A stretch of 64,000 bases of DNA from Gammaproteobacteria bacterium BRH_c0 (GCA_000961645.1 LADM01000011.1:1-64000), one strand, 5' to 3'. Numbered from the stretch's first letter, positions 38,416 to 48,497 are shown. A program made the numbers and translations. The notes: generated by a model from the letters alone, not told the origin.

Positions 38416-39798
38416 TCAGGGAGCAATTTCGATAGTGCGGAAGATAAACTGCCCCTGGCGCAGGAAGCGGATCAGCACCGGCACGCCCTTGGGAATCTTG
38501 GCGGTCACCAGCTGGTAATCCCGAATCCCGCTAACACGCTGGTTACCGAGCTGAACAATCACGTCGCCAGGACTCAGGCCTGCCCTCAGTGCGGCAGAGT
38601 CAGGGGCTACGCTTTCAATGATCACACCGCCGCGAACGCCCAGCGCTGTGCTGGTTTCCTGATCCAGCGGCTGCACGACCAGGCCGAGCACATCACCACC
38701 GGGGCCGACATCGGCAAGGGTTGCCTCATCTTCCGGCAGCGCACCTACCTCAACAGTGATTTCACGCTTTTTGCCATCCCGGAACAGCTCGGCGCGGGCT
38801 TTGCGCCCCGGTGCCATCAGGCCAACCTGATGGGGCAGGTCCCCGGATTCGTCAATGTCTCTGCCATTGAAGCGGACGATGACATCACCGGGCTTGAGTC
38901 CTGATTTCTCGGCGGGGCTGTCAGGCACCACCTGGGCAACCAGCGCACCGTAGGCTTTATCAAGACCGAGGGAGCTGGCCAGGGCCTTGTCTACATCCTG
39001 GATATAAACACCGAGCCAGCCGCGCACCACTTTGCCCTTGTCCTTTAACTGCTCGACTACATCAATGGCAACACTGATGGGAATCGCAAAGGAGAGGCCA
39101 ATCGAACCGCCGCTGCGGGTATAGATCTGGGAATTGATGCCCACCACTTCGCCCTTCAGGTTGAACAGGGGACCACCGGAATTGCCTGGGTTGATGGCCA
39201 CATCACTTTGAATAAAGGGTACGTAGTTTTCGCCTTTCTGGGTCGGCAGGCTGCGGCCCATGGCGCTGACGATACCCACGCTGGCGGAGTAATCCAGGCC
39301 AAAGGGCGAGCCGATGGCCACTACCCATTCACCCACCCGCAGCTGGTTGGGTTGAGCCAACTTGACCACTGGCAGCTCCTTGGCGTCAATCTTCAGCAAC
39401 GCCAGATCCGAGCGGGGATCCTTGCCGATGACTTCGGCATTGAATTCGCGGCGATCAATCAGGCGGACTGTGATCTCGCTGGCGCCATCAACCACATGGT
39501 TGTTAGTGAGGACATAGCCATCGTCGGAAATAATAAAACCCGAGCCCATGGAATAGGCATTGCGTTCCGGCACTCCCTGCTGCTCGAACAGCTCACGGAA
39601 TATCTCCGGCACCTGCTGGCCTGGCGGCAGCGACATACGGCCACCCCCCACCTTCTGCACAGTGTTGATCTTCACCACTGCCGGTGACGTTTCTTCAATA
39701 AGATCGGCAAAATCAGGGAGACTCCCTTGTGCTTGTGCCTCGACCAGACCCACCTGAAACAACAGTACCAACCAAAGCAATGACAGTTTATGCAGCAT
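38416..39798 (-). CDS. mucD: Periplasmic serine protease MucD/DegQ
   Basis: A 460-residue Do-type protease: signal peptide (~1-24), trypsin-like domain with the triad His in NNHVV, Asp in DLALLKID and Ser in GNSGGPL, then two PDZ domains (about 260-350 and 370-460). It degrades misfolded envelope proteins. Last gene of the rpoE-rseABC-mucD block, matching the mucD position in Pseudomonas. Confidence 0.94.
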   Translation of the reverse strand: MLHKLSLLWLVLLFQVGLVEAQAQGSLPDFADLIEETSPAVVKINTVQKVGGGRMSLPPGQQVPEIFRELFEQQGVPERNAYSMGSGFIISDDGYVLTNNHVVDGASEITVRLIDRREFNAEVIGKDPRSDLALLKIDAKELPVVKLAQPNQLRVGEWVVAIGSPFGLDYSASVGIVSAMGRSLPTQKGENYVPFIQSDVAINPGNSGGPLFNLKGEVVGINSQIYTRSGGSIGLSFAIPISVAIDVVEQLKDKGKVVRGWLGVYIQDVDKALASSLGLDKAYGALVAQVVPDSPAEKSGLKPGDVIVRFNGRDIDESGDLPHQVGLMAPGRKARAELFRDGKKREITVEVGALPEDEATLADVGPGGDVLGLVVQPLDQETSTALGVRGGVIIESVAPDSAALRAGLSPGDVIVQLGNQRVSGIRDYQLVTAKIPKGVPVLIRFLRQGQFIFRTIEIAP

Positions 39799-39817
39799 TT
39801 TTCTACTCGCTCTTACA

Positions 39818-40270
39818 CTAGTTGACGGAAAGGAATTCTTCGCTCAGCAGAACCGGTTGCAGCCGGGGATTATCACGGCTGCGCCAGGAAAAATAGCGAA
39901 CCGCCAAGCTGCCCATCAGCAAGCCAACGACCCCGGCAGCAACACTGGCAGGTTCACCCGCGCCATAGCCCGCAGCAACTCCAGCTAACCCCAACATCGC
40001 CAGTAACGGCACCATGTACACCGCCAGGGAACCCAGCACGACGACATCCTCGGGGATTCCAATGGTGACCATCTGGCCCGGCGAGAAATTGCGTCCAGCC
40101 TGACTACCAAGCAGGATGCGCAAATGGGAGGATGTCTGTAGCACCCCGGCCAGGGCACGCTGCCCGCAACCGGAGCGGGCTCGACAGGAACCGCAGGTGG
40201 ACGTTTGGGTGGTTTCAACCCACAGTGCATCGGCCTCGATTGAAACGACTCGCCCCTGCTCCCTAAGCAT
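39818..40270 (-). CDS. rseC: RseC/MucC-family protein
   Basis: A 150-residue inner-membrane protein: an N-terminal Cys-rich cytoplasmic part (TSTCGSCRARSGCGQ), then two membrane segments (VYMVPLLAMLGLAGVAAGYG and VAAGVVGLLMGSLAV). RseC proteins modulate sigma-E activity and assist reduction of SoxR. It ends a few bp before mucD and begins 5 bp after rseB. Confidence 0.9.
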   Translation of the reverse strand: MLREQGRVVSIEADALWVETTQTSTCGSCRARSGCGQRALAGVLQTSSHLRILLGSQAGRNFSPGQMVTIGIPEDVVVLGSLAVYMVPLLAMLGLAGVAAGYGAGEPASVAAGVVGLLMGSLAVRYFSWRSRDNPRLQPVLLSEEFLSVN

Positions 40271-40275
40271 GGTTG

Positions 40276-41277
40276 TCAGTCACTCCCATACTTGATGAAT
40301 CCGGCGACTCGCTGCGCAGTCTCTACAGGAACCTCACCCACCACGGACACCAGGTAATTTCGCCCGGCAGCTTCGATTCTGATCATCTGGGCAACGGTGG
40401 CACCACGCTGCGCCTGCACTTCTGGCAGCTGCTGATTGCCCGTCGGATCAAAGAAAATGGAGAACACGGAAAGACCATCACTGAAAACCAGCGTTTCGAC
40501 GCCCCTGTCATCCTTTTCACTGGAAGCCAGGGCAAAACCCGGGGGCAGCCAGGCGGCCTGCCAGCCCTGTATGGTATTGGCCGATTGTTCGCTGGCAAGA
40601 CACTGAGGGGTAGCAACCTCCCCACTCTCTATCCGCGCCAGGACAGCTTCGGCAACATCAGGCGCCACAGCAAAGGAAACATCCATATACTGGAATCGCT
40701 CAAGCACCCGTTTGTCGCTATCCAGCAGCAATGACTGCAACAGCAATCCCGTTTGCTGGTCGACGGCAAATACGTAGCCATAGCGCAACATATCCCGGGG
40801 CACGATGTGAATCAGCCACACAGAGCGGTCAGCGACCCGGCCACTCCCCCGCAACTGCAGTTCATAGTGATTGTTCAGCCGGTCTGAACCACCAACAGCG
40901 GTGGGGTTCACACTGCGCTCCAGATTATCTCCGGGCACTGAACAGGCTCCATCCGCGCTGAACCGCACAGCTTCCTGGCGCGGACCATTCAGGTAGTACC
41001 AGTGTTGATAGGCAATCCCATCACGCACCACATGGGTAACCTTGACAGACTTCAGGACGCCGGCGTATTCGTAGGTAAATATGCCCTGATAATCGAGCTC
41101 GCGGTTGGCGCTGGACATGCGTCCGAGGATATCGTCAACCATGACGCTCTGGCTTTGACCCTCACCCCATACCGGCGCAGAAAGCAAAAACAGTGACATC
41201 AATGTCACTGCTTGCTTGGCCAAAGAGGTGGGGCGATATCTGTCGAGCAGGGAACAACACCACTGCCTAGGGCGCAT
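40276..41277 (-). CDS. rseB: Sigma-E regulator MucB/RseB
   Basis: A 333-residue periplasmic protein: hydrophobic N-terminus (TLMSLFLLSAPVWG) acting as a signal peptide, then the RseB/MucB domains (LDYQGIFTYEYAGVLKSVKV, GSGRVADRSVWLIHIVPRD). It binds RseA and shields it from cleavage, and it senses envelope lipid or lipopolysaccharide signals. The ATG at 41277 overlaps the rseA end by 11 nt; an internal Met nearer the signal peptide could be the true start. Confidence 0.9.
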   Translation of the reverse strand: MRPRQWCCSLLDRYRPTSLAKQAVTLMSLFLLSAPVWGEGQSQSVMVDDILGRMSSANRELDYQGIFTYEYAGVLKSVKVTHVVRDGIAYQHWYYLNGPRQEAVRFSADGACSVPGDNLERSVNPTAVGGSDRLNNHYELQLRGSGRVADRSVWLIHIVPRDMLRYGYVFAVDQQTGLLLQSLLLDSDKRVLERFQYMDVSFAVAPDVAEAVLARIESGEVATPQCLASEQSANTIQGWQAAWLPPGFALASSEKDDRGVETLVFSDGLSVFSIFFDPTGNQQLPEVQAQRGATVAQMIRIEAAGRNYLVSVVGEVPVETAQRVAGFIKYGSD

Positions 41278-41956
41278 TGTTGATCTCTTGAGGTAAACGG
41301 GCGTAGGGCAGCATGCCCTGGCTAGCGCTGGAGGAGGCTTTCTCAGTATGGCGCTTCATCATACTGTTGAGATAGGCCTGGATTTCAAGCTGGGTCTCGC
41401 GATCCGGTTGTGCCTGGGGCACTTGCTGCATGATGGTGACCGGACGCGGTTCGACGGCGTACTTGCTCTCGGTACTGGCAACGCGGCCAGCCACCGGCGG
41501 CAGGTCAAAGCCTGCAGGCAGCTGGAACTGGGGACCACTGGTGGCGCTGGAATCCCTTTCTGCCTGGGGAGCCACCGGCAAGGTGCTGGCAACCTGCTGT
41601 GCGCTGCCAGTGCCCGGCACTCCAGCCAACTGCAACTGCTGCACACCCAGCACGGCGACAGCCGCCACGGTAGCGGCTACAGCCACCTTGCTAAGGGGCT
41701 GGAGAAAACGGCTGAAAGTCGATGAGGGGGCCTGTTCGTCGGCAATGGCGGCACTGATACGGGCGGAGAGGTCAACAATGCGAGGCGGGAGTTCACGATG
41801 CATGGCCGAGGAGGCCAGATGATAGCGATGCCAAGCACTGCGCAACTCGCCGTCTTCATCAAGTTCCCGGAGCACCCTCCTGGTATCGAGCTCAGTGGCC
41901 TCGTTGTCCATCATCGCGGAGAGGGTTTCCTGGATTCGCATGCTTTTATCACCCAT
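41267..41956 (-). CDS. rseA: Anti-sigma-E factor MucA/RseA
   Basis: A 229-residue protein: N-terminal cytoplasmic sigma-binding domain (ETLSAMMDNEATELD, LRELDEDGELRSAWHRYHLAS), one membrane segment (about 95-115, VAVAATVAAVAVLGVQ) and a periplasmic tail. It sequesters sigma-E until regulated cleavage. A second ATG at 41941 with GGGTGA upstream may be the true start. Followed by rseB with an 11-nt overlap. Confidence 0.93.
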   Translation of the reverse strand: MGDKSMRIQETLSAMMDNEATELDTRRVLRELDEDGELRSAWHRYHLASSAMHRELPPRIVDLSARISAAIADEQAPSSTFSRFLQPLSKVAVAATVAAVAVLGVQQLQLAGVPGTGSAQQVASTLPVAPQAERDSSATSGPQFQLPAGFDLPPVAGRVASTESKYAVEPRPVTIMQQVPQAQPDRETQLEIQAYLNSMMKRHTEKASSSASQGMLPYARLPQEINNAP

Positions 41957-42087
41957 TGGCCTGATTCCTCAGTTGACGCTGTTGCCCATTCTAACGATAC
42001 CCTGAGGCGGCAAAAAAGCCCCTGGCACCACTTTGTTGAATCTCTTGCACGGTCTGACCATCTAAAGCCCCATAGGTTCAATGGTTA

Positions 42088-42684
42088 TCAATCTTCTCCC
42101 ATCAGGGCTTTCACCTTCAAATCGATAGCCTCGCGGGCGCGGAAGATCCGCGACCGCACAGTGCCCACCGGGCAACTCATCACGGCGGCGATATCCTCGT
42201 AGCTCAGACCATCAAACTCGCGCAGTGTGACTGCCGTGCGCAAATCCTCGGGCAGGGCTTCGATGGCGTCCGTTACCACCTGCTGCAACTCATCCCGGAA
42301 CAACAGGTTTTCCGGGCTGTCCACATCCTTGAGCATGTCGCTGCCGGAATAGAACTCGGCATCCTCCACATCCACATCGCTGGACGGTGGGCGACGGTTG
42401 CGGGCCACCAGGTAATTTTTTGCCGTGTTCACCGCAATGCGGTACAGCCAGGTATAAAACTGGCTGTCACCGCGAAAATTGCCAATGGCCCGGTAAGCCT
42501 TGATAAAGGCTTCCTGGACTACATCGTTGACTTCGTCAAAATCCTTGACGAAACGGGCCACAATGGCGTGGACCTTGTACTGATATTTCAGTACCAGCAG
42601 ATCAAACGCACGCTTGTCACCTTTCTGGACGCGGGCCACCAGCTGCTGGTCCGAATCAGGCGCCTGGTCGGCGTCCATCCGCAT
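42088..42684 (-). CDS. rpoE: ECF sigma factor RpoE/AlgU
   Basis: A 198-residue group-4 sigma factor: region 2 (YKVHAIVARFVKDFDEVNDVVQEAF), region 4 (LPEDLRTAVTLREFDGLSYEDIAAVM). It directs the envelope-stress regulon and, in Pseudomonas, alginate. First gene of the rpoE-rseABC-mucD block, with a matching sigma-E promoter upstream. Divergent from nadB. Confidence 0.96.
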   Translation of the reverse strand: MRMDADQAPDSDQQLVARVQKGDKRAFDLLVLKYQYKVHAIVARFVKDFDEVNDVVQEAFIKAYRAIGNFRGDSQFYTWLYRIAVNTAKNYLVARNRRPPSSDVDVEDAEFYSGSDMLKDVDSPENLLFRDELQQVVTDAIEALPEDLRTAVTLREFDGLSYEDIAAVMSCPVGTVRSRIFRAREAIDLKVKALMGED

Positions 42685-42745
42685 CTCCCCTTTTGCATAA
42701 AGTCATTGTTCATTATCCACAGCCAGTGCTGTTTTGTAAGGAGCA

Positions 42746-42772
42746 CTAGACAGTCAAACCCCGGGGAAGTTC
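42746..42772 (-). promoter_or_regulatory. Candidate sigma-E-dependent promoter of rpoE
   Basis: On the minus strand GAACTT, a 16-bp spacer and TCTAG match the sigma-E consensus (GAACTT-N16/17-TCTGA type). The expected start of transcription is about 55 bp upstream of the rpoE ATG. It implies autoregulation, as known for rpoE/algU. Confidence 0.65.
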
Positions 42773-42844
42773 GCATCTCTCTGGGTTTTATCTGCCCGCT
42801 ATACTATCATGCCCGGCTCCTCTAATGAGACAGCAAACCAGCCC

Positions 42845-44464
42845 ATGAACAAGCGTTACACCCACGATGTTCTCGTTATTGGCAGCGGCGCCGCAGGTGC
42901 CAGCCTGGCTCTGCGGCTAGCGAACAACTACCGCGTAGCGGTGCTCAGCAAAGGTCCACTCCGCTCCGGTTCCACCTGGTATGCCCAGGGCGGCGTAGCC
43001 GTGGTGCTGGACGACGAGGACAGCATGGAGTCCCATGTGCAGGACACCCTGGTCGCCGGGGGCGGCCTGTGCCATGAGGATGCCGTGCGTTTCACTGTCG
43101 AAAACGGCCCGACGGTGATCAACTGGCTGGTCGAGATGGGCATGGATTTTACCCGCGACGAGACTGGAGAGTTCCACCTGACCCGCGAGGGCGGCCACAG
43201 TCACCGCCGTATTCTTCATACTGCCGATGCCACCGGCAAGGCAGTATCCACCACCCTGATCGAAAAGCTTATCAGTCATCCCAACATCGAGATTTTCGAA
43301 GACCATATCATTGTCGACCTGATCACCCAGTCCGACCACAACAGTCGCAAATTGCGCTGCAGCGGCGCCTATGTACTGGACCGCAACCACGATCACGTCT
43401 GTGCCTTTGAAGCCCGCTGCGTGGTGCTCGCCACCGGCGGCGCCAGCAAGGTCTACCTCTATACCAGCAGCCCGGATGGCGCCACTGGGGACGGAATCGC
43501 CGCCGCCTGGCGCAAGGGGTGCCGGATAGCCAACATGGAATTCAACCAGTTTCATCCCACCTGCCTGTTTCACCCCCAGTCGCGCGCTTTTTTGCTCACC
43601 GAAGCCCTGCGTGGAGAAGGCGCCTACCTGCGCCTCCCCAACGGCGAACGCTTTATGCCGCGCTTCCATGAAAGGGCTGAGCTGGCACCGCGGGATATCG
43701 TCGCCCGCGCTATCGACCACGAGATGAAGCGCCTCGGCAGCGATTGCGTCTACCTCGACATCACCCACAAAAGCCCGGAATTCATCGCCTCCCACTTCCC
43801 CACCGTGATGGAGGAATGCCTGCAATACGGCATCGATATCACCCGCGATCAGGTGCCAGTGGTGCCCGCCGCCCACTACACCTGTGGCGGTGTGCTTACC
43901 GACCTCAATGGCCGCACCGATCTGAAGAATCTCTACGCCATTGGCGAAACTGCCTCCACCGGACTGCACGGCGCCAACCGCATGGCCAGCAATTCACTGC
44001 TCGAATGCCTGGTGTTTGGCTGGTCCGCCGCCGAACATATCCGCCAGGTCATCGATACCATTCCGGCACCGGAACAGGCCCAGCCCTGGGATGAATCCCG
44101 GGTCACCCACTCCGATGAGGATGTGGTCATCTCCCACAACTGGGATGAACTGCGGCGCTTTATGTGGGATTACGTCGGTATCGTGCGCACCGGCAAGCGT
44201 CTTGAGCGAGCCGAACACCGCATCAAGATGCTGATCAGGGAAATCAACGAGTATTACCGAAACTACAAGATCAGTCGCGACCTGATCGAGTTGCGCAACC
44301 TGGCACTGGTGGCACAACTGATCATCCGCTCCGCCCAGCAACGCAAGGAAAGCCGTGGCCTGCACTACACCCTCGACCATCCGGACCTGTCGCCCATTGC
44401 CCAGGACACGATCCTGGTGCCGATCAACTATGCCGATCAGGACATCATCGTCAGTCGGCCTTGA
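42845..44464 (+). CDS. nadB: L-aspartate oxidase
   Basis: A 539-residue FAD enzyme converting L-aspartate to iminoaspartate for NAD synthesis. GSGAAG dinucleotide motif near the N-terminus, catalytic [15 protein letters not shown] and [16 protein letters not shown]. The start at 42845 (MNKRYTHD) is the family start; a 12-codon extension is unlikely. The gene-start region is divergent from rpoE, as in pseudomonads. Its end overlaps the convergent ygfX by 28 bp. Confidence 0.96.
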   Translation: MNKRYTHDVLVIGSGAAGASLALRLANNYRVAVLSKGPLRSGSTWYAQGGVAVVLDDEDSMESHVQDTLVAGGGLCHEDAVRFTVENGPTVINWLVEMGMDFTRDETGEFHLTREGGHSHRRILHTADATGKAVSTTLIEKLISHPNIEIFEDHIIVDLITQSDHNSRKLRCSGAYVLDRNHDHVCAFEARCVVLATGGASKVYLYTSSPDGATGDGIAAAWRKGCRIANMEFNQFHPTCLFHPQSRAFLLTEALRGEGAYLRLPNGERFMPRFHERAELAPRDIVARAIDHEMKRLGSDCVYLDITHKSPEFIASHFPTVMEECLQYGIDITRDQVPVVPAAHYTCGGVLTDLNGRTDLKNLYAIGETASTGLHGANRMASNSLLECLVFGWSAAEHIRQVIDTIPAPEQAQPWDESRVTHSDEDVVISHNWDELRRFMWDYVGIVRTGKRLERAEHRIKMLIREINEYYRNYKISRDLIELRNLALVAQLIIRSAQQRKESRGLHYTLDHPDLSPIAQDTILVPINYADQDIIVSRP

Positions 44465-44883
44465 GGCTTGCGCACCATAGCCCGGGCGATAACATGCAGC
44501 TGCCGCCAGTCCTCGCCTGGCATCCCGTCGCTGAACAGCGCCAGATGATGGCTTTTTCCCTGCCCGGTCCCTAGCCTCAGGACCACCAGCCAACGGGAGA
44601 GATACTGCACGTCGCAGCTCATCGCCACCAGCGCCCCATCTCCTCTGTCGAGCTGCCAGCGATTTTGCTCAAATCGCAATCGCCAATCGCCATGTTTTGC
44701 CAGCACAAATCTCTGCCGCAGATACAAACCAGCCACCCCTATGCCCAGCACGATCATCACTGCAGACGGCAGGTTGGCCAGCAAGAGGATGGTCAGTACC
44801 ATCACATGGAATAGCCCCGACAACAACTGCTGCCGGGGCGAGGGCGACAAGCCAAACTCAACGGATGGTGTGGCGGGTATCAC
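44437..44883 (-). CDS. YgfX/CptA-like membrane protein
   Basis: About 148 residues with two membrane segments near the N-terminus ([20 protein letters not shown]) and a soluble C-terminal domain containing [10 protein letters not shown] and the [14 protein letters not shown] segment. It pairs with sdhE, as the YgfX/CptA partner of CptB. The start is unclear: GTG at 44883 or TTG at 44898, both inside the sdhE gene. Its end overlaps nadB on the other strand. Confidence 0.75.
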   Translation of the reverse strand: MIPATPSVEFGLSPSPRQQLLSGLFHVMVLTILLLANLPSAVMIVLGIGVAGLYLRQRFVLAKHGDWRLRFEQNRWQLDRGDGALVAMSCDVQYLSRWLVVLRLGTGQGKSHHLALFSDGMPGEDWRQLHVIARAMVRKPQGRLTMMS

Positions 44884-45103
44884 GGATAATCTGCACAATT
44901 TTCAGCATTTCAGGATCTGCCGGATCTTCGCGGCGCAGGAACCAGGCAAACAGGTCCTGGTCCTCACTGTCGAGCAAGCGCTGGTAGCGCTGTTTATCCG
45001 CGTCCTCAAGACCCGGATAAATCTGCTCAAGAAACGGTTGCAGGATCAAATCCAGCTCCAGCATGCCGCGTCGGCTTGCCCAGAAAAGACGGTTTCTATC
45101 CAT
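44858..45103 (-). CDS. sdhE: FAD assembly factor SdhE (YgfY/CptB)
   Basis: An 81-residue protein with the family motif RRGMLELD at residues 11-18. It promotes covalent FAD attachment to SdhA and FrdA. It overlaps the start of the membrane protein gene by about 26 bp. Divergent from ygfZ. Confidence 0.94.
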   Translation of the reverse strand: MDRNRLFWASRRGMLELDLILQPFLEQIYPGLEDADKQRYQRLLDSEDQDLFAWFLRREDPADPEMLKIVQIIRDTRHTIR

Positions 45104-45240
45104 TGAGGATTCCAGTTCAAAAATGTGCCGCCATTATATAGTGGAACCACTGCGAGGAACTCACTACCATATCCCGGCTCCTATATACCTCCCCAACAGC
45201 GACAGTCCCCTATGAACAACACTTCGATGAATAAAGCGCA

Positions 45241-46329
45241 ATGGTCCAGGCTCCGATGACTGAATGGATTGAATTTTTACAGGCACAGGGCGGCCAGATG
45301 GCTGAACGTGGCGAGTTTGACTTCCCAGTCTTTGCCTCTTTTGGTAGCCAGGCGGAGGAATTCAGCGCCCTGGGCGCATCGACCCTGCTATTCCCGCTCA
45401 CAGACCGGGGTATTGTCAGCCTGCGTGGCGCCGACACCGACAAGCTGCTGCAGGGCCAGCTCAGCTGCGATATGGCAGCCATTACTCCGGAACAAGCCGG
45501 CACTGGAGCACTCTGTACCGTCAAGGGTCGCATGCTCAGCAACTTCCCCCTGTGCCGCGATGGCGCTGGTGACACTCTGCTGATCACCCACCGCTCACTG
45601 TCTCAAAACACCCTCGACACGCTGAAAAAGTACGCCGTTTTCTATAAAACCACTCTCAGCAATCAAAGCGATGATTACCGGGTGCTGGGCCTGGCGGGGC
45701 CAGATGCCGCCAAACTGGTGGCAACGATCACCGGCAGCGAACCCGTTGCAACCTGTCTGCACCACGCAGACATTACCTTTATACAATCCGGTCCCCAGCG
45801 CTGGACAATAGTGGTGCCCGCTGCGAAGGCTGAAGACCTGTGGCTGCAACTGGCAAACCACTCAAAGCCCGCTGGCCTGCCGTTGTGGCATCTGCTGTGC
45901 ATCCGCGAAGGACAGGGGGAGGTTCGGCCAGAAACAGTGGAAGAATTTATTCCCCAGATGCTTAACCTGCAGCACACCGGCGCAGTGAATTTTCGCAAGG
46001 GCTGCTACACCGGCCAGGAAATTGTCGCCCGCATGCAATACCTGGGCAAACTCAAACGCCGCATGTACCGGCTGGGCATTTCTGGTCTGGACATGCAAAG
46101 GCAGTCCCTGCCCGCAGCAGGGGCTGAAGTCTGTATTCCAGACGACACCCGCAATAACGGCCACGTGGTGATGGCGACCCAGGCTGGTGACAGCAGCATG
46201 GAATTACTGGCGGTACTCACCGCCGAAGCCGCTGCTGCGCCCGCCCTGCAATTTGGCGATCAAACTTTCCCCGTCAAATTACTGTCCCTGCCCTATGACG
46301 ATCAATTCACCGTCCAGGCACAGGAATAA
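45241..46329 (+). CDS. ygfZ: tRNA-modifying/Fe-S repair protein YgfZ
   Basis: A 362-residue folate-binding protein of the GcvT-like family with the signature KGCYTGQEIVARMQ near residue 255. YgfZ needs folate and supports Fe-S cluster enzymes such as MiaB. Start choice: ATG 45241 or, 15 bp on, ATG 45256, which overlaps the stop of a 15-codon upstream frame (ATGA). Confidence 0.9.
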   Translation: MVQAPMTEWIEFLQAQGGQMAERGEFDFPVFASFGSQAEEFSALGASTLLFPLTDRGIVSLRGADTDKLLQGQLSCDMAAITPEQAGTGALCTVKGRMLSNFPLCRDGAGDTLLITHRSLSQNTLDTLKKYAVFYKTTLSNQSDDYRVLGLAGPDAAKLVATITGSEPVATCLHHADITFIQSGPQRWTIVVPAAKAEDLWLQLANHSKPAGLPLWHLLCIREGQGEVRPETVEEFIPQMLNLQHTGAVNFRKGCYTGQEIVARMQYLGKLKRRMYRLGISGLDMQRQSLPAAGAEVCIPDDTRNNGHVVMATQAGDSSMELLAVLTAEAAAAPALQFGDQTFPVKLLSLPYDDQFTVQAQE

Positions 46330-46331
46330 CA

Positions 46332-46733
46332 ATGCCCGATCAATGGATTCTGTGGCTCACCGTGCTGTCCATCGCCACTTTTGTAATCAGCCTCGCTGTC
46401 CTGCCCTGGCTGGTGGCACATATTCCCGAGGATTATTTTCTTTACGAGAGCCGCACAGCGGCACCCTGGAAAGAAGCTAAGCCGCTGCTGCGCTACTGCT
46501 TTATGGGGTTAAAGAACCTGTTCGGGCTGATGTTGCTGGCCGGAGGATTCCTGATGATATTTATCCCCGGCCAGGGATTGCTGACCATGGCCATGGGCCT
46601 GCTGCTGCTGGATTATCCTGGCAAATTCAGACTGGAACGTCGTATTGTGACAATTCCAGCGGTCTATAAGGGACTCAACTGGCTGCGCAACAAACAGGGT
46701 GTTGCGCCCCTGCGCACTGATCGCCACTCCTGA
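46332..46733 (+). CDS. PGPGW-type membrane protein
   Basis: A 133-residue protein with an N-terminal membrane helix (LWLTVLSIATFVISLAVLPW) and a second hydrophobic stretch containing IPGQGLLTMAMGLLLLDYPGK, the PGPGW-like pattern of a family of inner-membrane proteins of unknown function. It begins 2 bp after the ygfZ stop, so it is probably co-transcribed. Confidence 0.7.
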   Translation: MPDQWILWLTVLSIATFVISLAVLPWLVAHIPEDYFLYESRTAAPWKEAKPLLRYCFMGLKNLFGLMLLAGGFLMIFIPGQGLLTMAMGLLLLDYPGKFRLERRIVTIPAVYKGLNWLRNKQGVAPLRTDRHS

Positions 46734-46877
46734 ATAAACAACACCTCTGCACACTCACTGCTGCCACGTCCTTCTGTAAAGAAACTGACAACCCAGCGTC
46801 ACATTTCACCACTACGCTTGCCGGTGTCACAGGTATCCACAACCGTGGATACCCCAACCTGTCGCGGAGTGCTCCTC

Positions 46878-48497
46878 ATGGAAAAAAAACATTATCTGGG
46901 AAAAACCCTGCTGTTCACTGCCCTGGTCAGCGCCATGGGTGTCGCCATCGCTGCGCCCTCTCAAGGTGGCAAGGCCCGCAACGCGGCAACCGTCGATCTG
47001 ATCCCCATTGGCACCCTGGCAACCGGATTCTTTGACGAGGGTGCATCTGAAATTGTCGCCCACGACCCCGCCACCCAGAGCCTGTATGTGATCAATGCCC
47101 AGGCGTCAGTCGTCGATGTGATTGACATCCGCAACCCCGCCGCGCCCGTCAGGAGCGGCGAACTGGATGTCACCCTGAATCTGCCCAACGCTGGCGGCGT
47201 CAACAGCGTGGCGGTCAAGAACGGCATGGTGGCCATCGCCGTCGAGAACGACGACAAGCAAGCCAACGGCTGGATCGCCTTCTACAACATCCGGGGTCAG
47301 TACCTCGGCAGCGTCGAGGCGGGCGCCCTGCCGGACATGGTCACTTTCACCCCCGATGGCCGGCATGTCCTGAGCGCCAACGAAGGGGAGCCCAACGGCG
47401 ACTACAGTGTTGACCCCGAGGGCTCAGTGACCATCGTCACCCTGGCCCCGGGCAAGAAGCGCTACGATATTGACCGGGCCCGCGTATCGACGGCCAGTTT
47501 CCCTACCACCGTACACCCAGATGTGCGCATTACCGGCCCCCTTGGCACCACTGTGCCCCAGGATCTGGAGCCCGAGTACATCGCAACCTCCGCCAATTCC
47601 AGGACTGCTTGGGTCAGTCTCCAGGAAAACAACGCGATGGCCATCATCGACATCCGCTCGGCAACAGTGCTGGATATCGTTCCACTGGGCGCGAAGGATC
47701 ATAGCCTCGCAGGCAGTGGTATCGATGCCAGCGATCGGGACAGCGCCATCAATATCCAGCCCTGGCCGGTGAAGGGCCTGTACATGCCAGACTCTATCGC
47801 GGCCTATGTGTATCGGGGCATGACCTACCTGGTCAGCGCCAACGAGGGTGACGCCAGGGAATACGGCGACTATGTGGATGTCAGCCGCGTCAAGGATGTC
47901 ACCCTGGACCCCACCGCCTTCCCGGATGGGGCCACTCTGCGGGCCGACGCCAATATTGGTCGATTGAATATCATCAACACTGAAGGGGATATCGACGGCG
48001 ACAGCGATTTCGACGAGCTGTATAGCTACGGCGCGCGTTCTATCAGTATCTGGAATGCCAATGGCAGCCTTGTGTACGATTCCGGCGATACCCTGGAGCA
48101 GGTAACCGCCGCCCGCTACCCGGAGCACTTCAACGCCTCCAATACCAACAACACTTTTGATAACCGCAGTGACGACAAGGGTCCAGAACCCGAAGGACTG
48201 GCCATCGGCACCCTCAAGGGCCATCAGTACGCCTTTGTCGGTCTTGAGCGCGTCGGCGGCATCATGGTGTTCGATGTCACCAATCCAGCGGCTACCAGCT
48301 ATGTGAGCTATTACAACAACAGGGATTTCAGCGCAGCAACCGAGATTAGCGGAAGCTCCAATCCGGCAGCAGGGGACCTCGGCCCCGAAGGTATGGTTTT
48401 TATTGATGCCAAGGACTCACCCAACCGCAAACCCCTGCTGGTGGTGGGCAATGAGATCTCCGGCACTACCACCATCTACCAGGTAAACACACGATAA
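46878..48497 (+). CDS. Secreted choice-of-anchor I family protein (alkaline-phosphatase-like beta-propeller)
   Basis: A 539-residue exported protein: signal peptide (about 1-26, ending AIAAPS), then beta-propeller-like repeats with the family hallmarks SANEGEPNGDY, VSANEGDAREYG, DDKGPEPEGLAIG and LGPEGMVFI. Family members are extracellular or periplasmic and are often annotated as phosphatase-like or collagen-binding; enzymatic activity is uncertain. The ATG at 46878 has GGAG 8 bp upstream and gives the signal peptide, so the longer frame is rejected. Followed by a terminator. Confidence 0.85.
   Translation: MEKKHYLGKTLLFTALVSAMGVAIAAPSQGGKARNAATVDLIPIGTLATGFFDEGASEIVAHDPATQSLYVINAQASVVDVIDIRNPAAPVRSGELDVTLNLPNAGGVNSVAVKNGMVAIAVENDDKQANGWIAFYNIRGQYLGSVEAGALPDMVTFTPDGRHVLSANEGEPNGDYSVDPEGSVTIVTLAPGKKRYDIDRARVSTASFPTTVHPDVRITGPLGTTVPQDLEPEYIATSANSRTAWVSLQENNAMAIIDIRSATVLDIVPLGAKDHSLAGSGIDASDRDSAINIQPWPVKGLYMPDSIAAYVYRGMTYLVSANEGDAREYGDYVDVSRVKDVTLDPTAFPDGATLRADANIGRLNIINTEGDIDGDSDFDELYSYGARSISIWNANGSLVYDSGDTLEQVTAARYPEHFNASNTNNTFDNRSDDKGPEPEGLAIGTLKGHQYAFVGLERVGGIMVFDVTNPAATSYVSYYNNRDFSAATEISGSSNPAAGDLGPEGMVFIDAKDSPNRKPLLVVGNEISGTTTIYQVNTR

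Noticed and set aside
42917-43969. A 350-codon open frame antisense to nadB
   Set aside because: It is an antisense shadow of a complete, well-supported nadB.
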